A stretch of 5,309 bases of DNA from Chitinophagaceae bacterium (GTDB lineage Bacteria; Bacteroidota; Bacteroidia; Chitinophagales; Chitinophagaceae), in contig PLXD01000279.1 of the NCBI GenBank assembly GCA_003151295.1, positions 1-5,309 of the forward strand, written 5' to 3'. Of the stretch, positions 1-5,296 are shown in pieces. The number at the start of each line of letters is the position of its first letter. The stretch's first letter is position 1. The translations under genes were made by a program, and so were the position numbers. The notes beneath the pieces were generated by a model. It was not told where the DNA came from. It saw only the letters and a program-made list of their open reading frames with translations, and searched no databases.

Positions 1-384
1 CTCCTCCCCGCTCTCTCGGATGACCAACAGGACCGTGACCGATTCTTCGAATCCCTGAAAGAGTTGCAAAACCGGCAAAAAGAATCCTGGGTAATCACGG
101 CCCTCGGCTATCTCCATCACCCTTTGCGTACAGGGGCCTCGGAGAAATACCTTCGGGAAAGTCTTGAGTGGCTGGAACAAATCCATGCAACAGGCGGCGT
201 ATTCTTCCCACAAAGCTGGCTGCAGGCCTGCCTGGGTTATTATAGCAGCCCTTCCGCCGCCTTCGTCGTGCAGCAGTTCCTGCATGACCACCCCGGATAT
301 GACCGAAGATTGAAGGAGAAGATCCTTCAGTCGTCAGATAACCTGTTCAGGGCCGTAAAACTCAGTCAGCGGAAAACTCAATAA
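1..384 (+). CDS. M1-family metallopeptidase, C-terminal fragment (5' end outside window)
   Basis: The frame is open from base 1 to the TAA at 382-384 and gives 127 residues, so only the C-terminal tail of the protein is visible; the TTG at 64 is internal and not a real start. The tail is alpha-helical. Its order of motifs (DRFFESL near the edge, then QKESWVITALGYLHHPLR, SEKYL, SLEWLEQI, FFPQSWL, VVQQFL, HPGYDRRLKEKILQSSDNLFRA) matches what I recall of the helical C-terminal domain of Bacteroidota M1 aminopeptidases. In that family this domain closes over the active site. The catalytic HExxH...E zinc motif would lie upstream and cannot be checked. The enzyme would remove N-terminal residues from peptides, and its cell location cannot be judged without the N-terminus. 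The 59-bp gap to the next frame shows no clear terminator. Family assignment is from recognition of the tail only. Confidence 0.72.
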   Translation, partial: LLPALSDDQQDRDRFFESLKELQNRQKESWVITALGYLHHPLRTGASEKYLRESLEWLEQIHATGGVFFPQSWLQACLGYYSSPSAAFVVQQFLHDHPGYDRRLKEKILQSSDNLFRAVKLSQRKTQ

Positions 385-443
385 GCAAAAGACTGCTATG
401 TAAGTGTTTCTTTCTATATCCTAACGTCAAAACAATTGCCAAT

Positions 444-701
444 ATGAAACGTCAATCATTCAAAAACCAATCATCCGCATCATCCGCCGAAGTGCGCTCT
501 GCAAGTGTGATCTCTGCTCTAATGTTTTTTGCAGTAATGTTCTTTGCCGTAATAGGCACACCCTCCTGTTCAAAAATGGGCAGCGTCAAAGTGTTGATGA
601 ATTTCGACGACGCTACTTCCTGGAACACCACGACACCCTTTAACACTTATAATAGGACCAGGTTGACCTACCTGCAATTCGCCATATTCGTTAATAATTA
701 A
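444..701 (+). CDS. Putative small lipoprotein, probably the 5' part of a decayed gene
   Basis: This frame of 85 residues starts at an ATG preceded by an A-rich leader typical of Bacteroidota. Residues 1-21 are polar and basic, 22-37 are hydrophobic (the core contains MFFAV twice in a row), and a Cys at 42 in GTPSCSK could be a lipidated cysteine, although the lipobox is weak and the n-region is unusually long. The mature part would be only about 44 residues (FDDATSWNTTTPFNTYNRTR...). The ORF stops at 699-701. Sequence that reads like a continuation (NYTNLIKAFGSYFGPLSS) follows immediately in another frame, which suggests a frameshift. I do not recognise the family. It could instead be a genuine short lipoprotein or a chance frame, so confidence is moderate at best. 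Confidence 0.45.
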   Translation: MKRQSFKNQSSASSAEVRSASVISALMFFAVMFFAVIGTPSCSKMGSVKVLMNFDDATSWNTTTPFNTYNRTRLTYLQFAIFVNN

Positions 702-844
702 ATTACACCAACCTGATCAAAGCATTCGGGAGCTATTTCGGGCCCCTGTCATCCAATAGCACGAGCACGATCTAAACGGCCGGCATTTACGACGGCGCCA
801 AGGCGGGTAATGCGAGCGTAAACCATTACCGGTAAGAGTATGCC
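702..844 (+). pseudogene. Possible out-of-frame continuation of the lipoprotein gene
   Basis: Read in the frame of position 710, this stretch gives NYTNLIKAFGSYFGPLSS, then NSTSTI, a TAA at 773-775, TAGIYDGAKAGNASVNHYR, a TAA at 833-835, and EYASN. The composition (Gly, Ser, Asn, Thr, alternating hydrophobics) resembles a secreted beta-rich protein, and the GC-rich third positions look coding. It joins the 444-701 frame at an AT-rich run (taataattaaatta, 692-705), where a one- or two-base slip would fuse them. One frameshift and two nonsense codons would therefore explain a broken gene. This rests on the look of the translation, not on a homologue; assembly error or chance are alternatives. 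Confidence 0.33.
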
Positions 845-961
845 AGTAACCAAATATAAGATTGTCAGGAACTTCGCAGGATATCCTGTTCAAAAGCTTT
901 GAAGCCTGCTGCAATGGATGCTTCTTTATATCGGCAAAGAGAAAGAGCAAGTATCAAAATC

Positions 962-981
962 GAAAAATCCATGAAAAATCC
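962..981. repeat. Short tandem repeat, two copies of GAAAAATCC at 11-bp period
   Basis: GAAAAATCC occurs at 962-970 and again at 973-981, separated by AT. It lies just past the 3' end of the reductase gene, which ends at 1000 on the minus strand. It is probably slippage in A-rich intergenic DNA. Confidence 0.6.
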
Positions 982-991
982 AGTAGATTTT
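975..991 (-). terminator. Weak candidate terminator of the reductase gene
   Basis: On the minus strand, nine bases after the reductase stop codon, AAAATC-TACTG-GATTTT forms a 6-bp stem with a 5-nt loop and runs into a short T-rich tail. The stem has only one G:C pair, so it would be unstable. This is the only hairpin-plus-T candidate I see there, and it may be chance. Confidence 0.22.
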
Positions 992-999
992 GCCGGGTT

Positions 1000-1665
1000 T
1001 CATTTTTCAAATACCACCGCATCCGGCAAAGCCCCCAGACCGGTCAGTATCCCTGATAGGACCAATATCATCGGCTCCGGCCCGCAGATATAAAAATGTC
1101 TTCCGAAATCTTTCACCCGCTGCTTCAAAAAGGCCTCATCGATGGTTCCCTTCGTATAACCTTCTCCGCTTCCATTGGTTAGAATAAACTCCACATTGCC
1201 TCCGAGCATGGTCCTGAGTTCCTGCTCATCAATGACATCCGCCGAAGTCTTATTGGAAAAGAACAATGTATTGCCTTGTAATTTTTCCTCTTTATGCAAC
1301 TGGTGCAGAATCGCCAGGAAAGGCGTGATCCCTGCTCCGCCGGCAATGAAATAGCCCGGCCCCTTGTATTCGATCGCGCCCCATACATCACGGAGCACCA
1401 ACTCGTCGCCCGGCGCCAACTGATGCAACTGATCGGTGACGCCATGATGATCGGGATAACGTTTGATGGTGAACTCCAGGTAAGGATCTTCCTTCAGGGA
1501 GGTGAAAGTGAATGGCCTTTTTTCGTCACGCCATAACGGCTTGTTGATGGAGATCTGCGTTGCCTGGCCGGGAATAAATGTATAACCCGCCGGCTTCTCC
1601 AACCGAAAGCGCCGGACATTGTGCGCCACTTCCTGAATCGATATTATTTTTACAATAAGTTCCAT
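1000..1665 (-). CDS. Ferredoxin/flavodoxin-NADP+ reductase-type FAD flavoprotein
   Basis: This 221-residue protein has the two-domain plan of the ferredoxin-NADP+ reductase superfamily. The N-terminal FAD barrel carries RPFTFTS at 50-56, the RxYS/T-type flavin motif with Phe in place of Tyr, and HGVTDQL at 74-80. The C-terminal nucleotide-binding domain begins with AGGAGITPF at 108-116 and contains CGPEPM at 194-199, the NAD(P)H-side motif. It ends in VVFEK, as in many flavodoxin reductases. No cysteine cluster for a 2Fe-2S centre is present and there is no signal peptide, so it should be a soluble cytoplasmic enzyme passing electrons from NAD(P)H to a separate carrier. The ATG at 1663-1665 gives a full-length domain, and no upstream in-frame start is needed. 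The gene is alone on its strand, divergent from the hydrolase at 1900, and no ferredoxin, flavodoxin or oxygenase partner lies in the window. The substrate carrier is unknown. Confidence 0.9.
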   Translation of the reverse strand: MELIVKIISIQEVAHNVRRFRLEKPAGYTFIPGQATQISINKPLWRDEKRPFTFTSLKEDPYLEFTIKRYPDHHGVTDQLHQLAPGDELVLRDVWGAIEYKGPGYFIAGGAGITPFLAILHQLHKEEKLQGNTLFFSNKTSADVIDEQELRTMLGGNVEFILTNGSGEGYTKGTIDEAFLKQRVKDFGRHFYICGPEPMILVLSGILTGLGALPDAVVFEK

Positions 1666-1805
1666 ACCGGATATTTATTGCGAATTTCCTGATTTATGGT
1701 GGATTTCACCGGATTGTTAATATTTTCAAAATCCTGTTATCGCCGGAAATTTAACAGCCATTTTCTCTCTATCTTTTCATCCGTTCATTCTGTCTTTTCA
1801 GTTGT

Positions 1806-1883
1806 CGGATGGATCTTACCATTACAAAATTTGCTTGACCTTCTTTGTCCTAATGCAAATTTTGTAATGGTAAGATTCGTCCG
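1806..1883. repeat. Long inverted repeat: 29-bp arms, 20-nt loop, upstream of the hydrolase
   Basis: The arms are 1806-1834 and 1855-1883. The inner 22 bp of each arm (1813-1834 and 1855-1876; left arm begins ATCTTACCATTACAAAATTT) are exact reverse complements. The outer 7 bp differ only at 1810/1879 and 1812/1877. Both of those would be G:U pairs in RNA copied from the plus strand, so a plus-strand transcript could pair along all 29 positions. The loop (1835-1854) is TTGACCTTCTTTGTCCTAAT. There is no T tract after it, so it is not a normal intrinsic terminator. It ends 16 bp before the hydrolase ATG and lies 140 bp upstream of the reductase start, inside the divergent intergenic region. It could be a large operator, a 5'-leader hairpin or a small mobile repeat; which of these is not shown by the sequence. 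Confidence 0.95.
1830..1864 (+). promoter_or_regulatory. Weak Bacteroidota-type promoter match inside the inverted repeat
   Basis: TTTG at 1830-1833 and AAATTTTG at 1857-1864 are 23 bp apart, roughly the Bacteroidota -33/-7 layout (TTTG, then TAnnTTTG), with the first T of the -7 box missing. Because the arms are symmetrical, the same pair occurs on the minus strand. This would place a start of transcription near 1870, shortly before the hydrolase ATG. It is a partial match in AT-rich DNA and may be chance. Confidence 0.25.
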
Positions 1884-1899
1884 CTCATAAACCCGCAAC

Positions 1900-3084
1900 A
1901 TGCAAAAAGGTCTGCTCCCCTTATCATTTTTTTTAAGTGTCATATTTGCCCTCCTGTTCATCGGATCGTGCTCAAAAAAAAGGAGCCCTTCGGTTGATTT
2001 TCATACAGGGCTAACCATCCTGAAAGAATTCGACAGGAGCAGGAAATTCGATACTACATCCGATGCAAAAGCAGCCTTCTATTTCAGGCCGGTAAAAATA
2101 GACGTTTTCTACCCTTCCGCCGAGAAGCCTGTCCGCCAGGCGCTGACCTATGGCGACCTCATGGACCAGTATGAGCAACGAATGAATTACAATACCCCGA
2201 TCGATACCTGCAAAAAAACGAGCCAGATCCTGGCCGGCAGCACTGCAGAATACCTGCACGTCGAAAGCACTTCGAAAATACTCAGATACAGAATGGATAT
2301 CTACGAAGGGCTGAAGTTTCCCGCTAAAAGATCGCCCCTGATCATCTATGCCGCCGGTATGAATGGCAGCAGCTGGGAGAATCCCGTTCTTTTCGACAGC
2401 CTGGCAAAGCGGGGATATGTAATCGCAGCTATCAGTTCGGTGGGGAAATACCCCGGTTATATGACGGAGGCCATCGATGTGAACGAACAGGTCGGGGATA
2501 TCCTGTTCGCCAAAAATACCATGAGCGCGCTGCCTTTTATCGATACGGCCCGGATCGGGCTTTTAAGCTGGAGCCTGGGAGGCACCTCTGCGACCAAAGC
2601 CACCATGCTATCCCATGACTTCAAGGCATTACTCTCCTTAGACGGAACGGAGATCCATTATTATGGCATCGACACGGCCTGGGATCGCTGGTACAAACAG
2701 AGCCGGCAAATACCACCCTTCGAACCCGAACAGATCACCACCCCCTACCTGTACCTGAGCAGCGAACATCCGGCTGGATTCGATTCCATCTACCTGCTCC
2801 CGCAATACGTGCATTCGAAAGACAAATACTTCCTTATACTGAACAAATCGATCCACGAGGATTTCTCTTCCATGGTCACCGTTGCTAAAGCCGTCTCTCC
2901 CGAACTGGTGGATATCGACAGCGCGCGGCATGCCGTGATTTGCAGCCTCGCCGGCACCTTTTTCGATCAATACCTGAAACAACAGGATGAACAACAACCC
3001 GAAACGATTACGACCCGCGAGTATATACAGCAGCTGCTGACCGAAAGGCCGGCTTCTTTTGATACCGCTTATCCGCACAAATGA
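1900..3084 (+). CDS. Lipoprotein alpha/beta hydrolase, PAF-acetylhydrolase-like esterase
   Basis: The product is 394 residues. Residues 1-23 form a lipoprotein signal peptide with hydrophobic core FFLSVIFALLFIG and Cys24 in IGSCSKK as the likely lipidated residue, so the protein should be anchored in the envelope. The hydrolase fold starts with a long N-terminal extension (about 35-140). It continues with the strand and oxyanion-type loop PLIIYAAGMNGSSWEN at 146-161, RGYVIAAI at 171-178, the nucleophile elbow LLSWSLGGTS at 221-230 (Ser225), SLDG at 246-249 (Asp248), and IHEDFSS at 318-324 (His319). The Ser/Asp/His spacing and the His-x-x-Phe motif resemble the PAF acetylhydrolase/dienelactone-hydrolase-like group, which cleaves short or oxidised acyl esters. 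The elbow reads S-x-S-x-G instead of G-x-S-x-G. The real substrate is unknown. The start is the first ATG before the signal peptide and sits 16 bp after the long inverted repeat. A 56-bp gap separates it from the PAP2 gene. Confidence 0.82.
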   Translation: MQKGLLPLSFFLSVIFALLFIGSCSKKRSPSVDFHTGLTILKEFDRSRKFDTTSDAKAAFYFRPVKIDVFYPSAEKPVRQALTYGDLMDQYEQRMNYNTPIDTCKKTSQILAGSTAEYLHVESTSKILRYRMDIYEGLKFPAKRSPLIIYAAGMNGSSWENPVLFDSLAKRGYVIAAISSVGKYPGYMTEAIDVNEQVGDILFAKNTMSALPFIDTARIGLLSWSLGGTSATKATMLSHDFKALLSLDGTEIHYYGIDTAWDRWYKQSRQIPPFEPEQITTPYLYLSSEHPAGFDSIYLLPQYVHSKDKYFLILNKSIHEDFSSMVTVAKAVSPELVDIDSARHAVICSLAGTFFDQYLKQQDEQQPETITTREYIQQLLTERPASFDTAYPHK

Positions 3085-3109
3085 AGGCTCGGATATGGGA
3101 ATTTATTTC

Positions 3110-3117
3110 TAATTTTG
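3110..3117 (+). promoter_or_regulatory. Candidate -7 box of a Bacteroidota promoter for the PAP2 gene
   Basis: TAATTTTG matches the TAnnTTTG -7 consensus of Bacteroidota housekeeping promoters at every fixed base. It lies in the 56-bp gap after the hydrolase, 23 bp before the proposed PAP2 start. I find no good TTTG at the -33 position, so the evidence is only half a promoter. It would let the PAP2-DUF155 pair be transcribed independently of the hydrolase. Confidence 0.42.
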
Positions 3118-3140
3118 ACCCTTCATAACAAATTAACAAC

Positions 3141-3818
3141 TTGTCTTCCACTAAAAAAGTATCTATTTGGCTCAGGCTATTTTCAGTCGAATTAGCTGCG
3201 GCCACCTGCCTGTTTTTACTCTCCGTCCTTATTTTCGGAACGATGGTCAGCCAGAGCGTATTTGCCAAAAAGGACTTCTTTGACAGTAGGGCCTTTGACT
3301 TTTTCAGCGGATTCCGCACCGATGAACATACCCGGATCGCCTTGTTCATCACTTTTTTTGGCACCGGTGGGTTTCTGATCCCGGCATACCTGTTAATCGG
3401 CTTTTTCCTTTGGAGGAGGGGAAAGAAGAAATATGCCATCCAGAACGTAGTGATCGCCCTGGTCAGCTTGTTATTGGGCCTTCTGTTGAAAGAAGTATTC
3501 AGACGCGACCGGCCCGGGCCGCCCAACCTTGACGGCGCTGGCGGTTACAGCTTCCCCAGCGGACATTCCTTGGGCGCCTTTACCTTTAGCGGGCTCATGA
3601 TCTACCTCATTTGGAAAAGCAACCTTTCGGCGGTATCCAAATGGATTTTCTCCCTGTTACTATTTGGATTCGCCTTGCTGATCGCCATGAGCCGGATCTA
3701 CCTGCATGTACACTTCGCCACCGATACGATCGGCAGTTTCTTGCTGGCCCTGATATGGCTATCTCTTTCTTTCATCTGCATGCAATTCATCGAGGAAAGA
3801 ATACTATATAAAAAGTAA
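3141..3818 (+). CDS. PAP2-superfamily membrane phosphatase
   Basis: This 225-residue integral membrane protein has the three phosphatase motifs of the PAP2 (type 2 phosphatidic acid phosphatase) family: KEVFRRDRP at 117-125 (Lys117, Arg124), SFPSGHS at 137-143 (catalytic-site His142) and SRIYLHVHFATD at 184-195 (Arg185, His191, Asp195). About six hydrophobic segments lie near 12-35, 66-92, 99-116, 144-158, 168-183 and 197-215, the usual topology with the active site facing the outside of the inner membrane. Family members dephosphorylate lipid phosphates such as phosphatidic acid, phosphatidylglycerophosphate, undecaprenyl pyrophosphate or lipid A phosphate; the substrate here cannot be decided. 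The start is probably TTG at 3141, because a TAA stands in frame at 3126-3128 and the next ATG (3243, residue 35) would remove the first membrane segment. The stop is 12 bp before the DUF155 gene, suggesting cotranscription. Confidence 0.92.
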   Translation: MSSTKKVSIWLRLFSVELAAATCLFLLSVLIFGTMVSQSVFAKKDFFDSRAFDFFSGFRTDEHTRIALFITFFGTGGFLIPAYLLIGFFLWRRGKKKYAIQNVVIALVSLLLGLLLKEVFRRDRPGPPNLDGAGGYSFPSGHSLGAFTFSGLMIYLIWKSNLSAVSKWIFSLLLFGFALLIAMSRIYLHVHFATDTIGSFLLALIWLSLSFICMQFIEERILYKK

Positions 3819-3830
3819 GCAATTTGCATT

Positions 3831-4610
3831 ATGCTAAAGGTCTTATCATACCAGGTTTCAGATAGTATCGACATCAAATCATTCAGGGCTTCTTTCAAAG
3901 AGGACATCTATCATTCCGATGCGGACGAACTTTTCTACAATACAGGCCAGGAAACCTTGGTGTATGTATTTAAATACGGCGTAGTGTGTTTCCTGAACTA
4001 TACAGAACGGGAAACACATTCGTATCTTGAGAAGATCACTCCTTTTTGCAAGAATCTCTTTGACCCGAAACTCAGTGAAGAGTTCGAGGTGGATACCAAT
4101 TCCCGGGAAAATAAGTTCGGTTATAACAAAATCGAGATCATCAATTCGGATATTGAAACGCTCCGCCTGATCATGCTCAATGTATCCCAATCAGTAGCCC
4201 TGGACTATTATTCCGAACAAACAAACAGGCTGCAGGAAGAAACCAGTTATCATATCCAGAACCTGGAAAGGAAAGGAAGACTGGACATATCGGGAACCAA
4301 CCTGAAAAAGTTTATCGGAAAGACCCTGAATCTTAAAAATCGCATTTCCGAAAACCTCTATATTTTCGATTCGCCGCCCGAGGCCTGGGAAAACGAGAAT
4401 CTGAATAAGATCGACCTGGAATTAAAGCGCACTTTCGACCTGCAGGAAAGATTCCGGGACATCCGGGAAGGTTTGGAGATTGTCAAGGAGAACCTGGAAT
4501 TATTCAAGGACCTCCTGCAGTACAGGAACAGCACTTTCCTCGAATGGATCATCATCATCCTGGTCTTCCTGGAAGTATTGAACCTGTTGATCGATAAGTT
4601 CTTTAAATAG
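3831..4610 (+). CDS. RMD1/YagE family protein (DUF155) with C-terminal membrane anchor
   Basis: I recognise the DUF155 (RMD1/RMND1-like) family from FKYGVVCF at 47-54, SVALDYYS at 121-128, LYIFDSPPEAWE at 176-187, the charged helical stretch at 190-232 (likely coiled coil), and the C-terminal segment STFLEWIIIILVFLEVLNLL at 234-253, which includes the family's conserved LEW followed by one membrane helix. The 259-residue length is typical of the bacterial members. Yeast and human relatives are mitochondrial inner-membrane proteins, and human RMND1 is tied to mitochondrial translation. The biochemical role of the bacterial members is not known to me. With no signal peptide and one C-terminal helix, most of the protein should lie in the cytoplasm, tail-anchored to the inner membrane. 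The ATG follows the PAP2 stop by 12 bp, so the two are probably one transcript. Confidence 0.88.
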   Translation: MLKVLSYQVSDSIDIKSFRASFKEDIYHSDADELFYNTGQETLVYVFKYGVVCFLNYTERETHSYLEKITPFCKNLFDPKLSEEFEVDTNSRENKFGYNKIEIINSDIETLRLIMLNVSQSVALDYYSEQTNRLQEETSYHIQNLERKGRLDISGTNLKKFIGKTLNLKNRISENLYIFDSPPEAWENENLNKIDLELKRTFDLQERFRDIREGLEIVKENLELFKDLLQYRNSTFLEWIIIILVFLEVLNLLIDKFFK

Positions 4611-4612
4611 CA

Positions 4613-4628
4613 CCGGTTTTAATACCGG
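4613..4628. terminator. Small hairpin between the convergent DUF155 and START genes
   Basis: CCGGT-TTTAAT-ACCGG forms a 5-bp GC-rich stem with a 6-nt loop just after the DUF155 stop codon and before the converging START gene. There is no T run after the stem on either strand, so it is at most a poor terminator. It is listed because the gap between these convergent genes is only 41 bp and holds no better candidate. Confidence 0.25.
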
Positions 4629-4651
4629 CGATCGGCGTTCCTGTAAAAGCC

Positions 4652-5296
4652 TCAATCTGTAATAAAGGACAGATGGGCATTCCTGTATTTGGAAAGTAAT
4701 ACCTGCTGACGGAGATTTTTGAAAGATTCATAAGGCCCCTTGGTAGCGAACATATTGATCAGCCACGCCGGAACGGAGCCGCCCGGATCTGTTTCCATGA
4801 CGTATTCTATCCGTAAAGTGCCGGCATCTACCGGCGTAACGGTCCAGATCGCTTTCAAAACCGGGACACGGACAATGGAAGGATAGCAGGGACTAAAACC
4901 AGGTGTACAGAGGGCCGCCATCGTCATGACCCGGGTAACACGATCCTGGCTGATCTTGAGATGAACGACAAGGTCCCGGTTGGCGACCGGCCAGGGCGCA
5001 TTGATCTCGTTGTAAAAATACAGTTCGGAATCGCTGATACGTTGCAATAGGTAAGAAGATTTCGTGCTATATTGCCATTGCACATGATCATCTGCGTCCA
5101 GCATCACTGACGCCAATTCTGACAATCGTGCACTGATAGTGAATTCCGCCTTTATTTCATTGAATTTTGAATGGTCGCTGTTCCTGCTATATACCCTGAT
5201 ACCGTCTTTGTCCTTTTTCAAATTCCAATCAGACTGGGCAAAGGATACGAACCGGATTAGCAACAAAATGAATAATACAAACCATTTTTTCTTCAT
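4652..5296 (-). CDS. Exported START-domain (lipid-binding fold) protein
   Basis: The 214-residue product has a classical signal peptide (KKK at 2-4, hydrophobic core FVLFILLLI, likely cut after FA at 20 to leave an N-terminal Gln, common in Bacteroidota), so it should be periplasmic or exported. The rest is a START/SRPBCC-type domain: WNLKKDKDGIRVYSR at 24-38, a helix with LDADDHVQWQY at 66-76, YFYNEINAPWPVANRDLVV at 93-111 (the W-P-x-x-x-R-D signature of START proteins), a strand with WTVTPVDAGTLRIEYVMETD at 151-170, and the C-terminal helix PAWLINMFATKGPYESFKNLR at 176-196 that caps the pocket. The family binds lipids or other hydrophobic ligands; the ligand here is unknown. Cys130 and Cys137 could form a disulfide. 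The ATG at 5294-5296 is preceded by an A-rich leader. Its promoter lies beyond the window. It converges on the DUF155 gene. Confidence 0.88.
   Translation of the reverse strand: MKKKWFVLFILLLIRFVSFAQSDWNLKKDKDGIRVYSRNSDHSKFNEIKAEFTISARLSELASVMLDADDHVQWQYSTKSSYLLQRISDSELYFYNEINAPWPVANRDLVVHLKISQDRVTRVMTMAALCTPGFSPCYPSIVRVPVLKAIWTVTPVDAGTLRIEYVMETDPGGSVPAWLINMFATKGPYESFKNLRQQVLLSKYRNAHLSFITD

Larger units (their letters stand above)
845..999. other. Intergenic stretch with no supported gene
   Basis: Short open frames here (for example from 862, 899 and 990) run into the antisense of the reductase gene and have no recognisable domain or start context. The right part, from about 940, is AT-rich and contains the 11-bp-period tandem repeat at 962-981 and the weak A/T hairpin at 975-991. 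I see nothing else in it. Confidence 0.5.

Noticed and set aside
717..950. 77-residue minus-strand frame opposite the decayed lipoprotein region
   Set aside because: Its composition (Arg, Cys, Trp rich) is typical of an antisense shadow, and the plus-strand translation looks more protein-like.
1696..1714. Small hairpin GGTG-GATTT-CACC near 1699-1710
   Set aside because: A 4-bp stem is expected by chance and has no positional support.
1746..1753. GAAATTTA as a minus-strand -7 box (TAAATTTC) for the reductase gene
   Set aside because: The final G of the TAnnTTTG consensus is missing and no -33 TTTG lies at a suitable distance.
1806..1883. Long hairpin as a Rho-independent terminator
   Set aside because: No T tract follows either arm, the stem is AT-rich rather than GC-rich near the loop, and it lies upstream of two divergent genes with no gene ending nearby.
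1806..1883. Inverted repeat as CRISPR or transposon ends
   Set aside because: There is only one pair of arms, no spacer array, no transposase and no obvious target-site duplication in the flanks.
1696..1890. Open frame of 64 residues on the plus strand between the divergent genes
   Set aside because: It runs through the long inverted repeat, has no recognisable domain and no leader, and its C-terminal part is dictated by the palindrome.
2638..3078. 146-residue minus-strand frame inside the hydrolase
   Set aside because: It is fully antisense to the hydrolase, which carries a complete catalytic triad; no independent evidence supports it.
3008..3526. 172-residue open frame on the minus strand
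   Set aside because: It lies antisense to the ends of two well-supported genes (hydrolase and PAP2), is rich in Lys/Arg/Asn and has no domain signature; it is a shadow.
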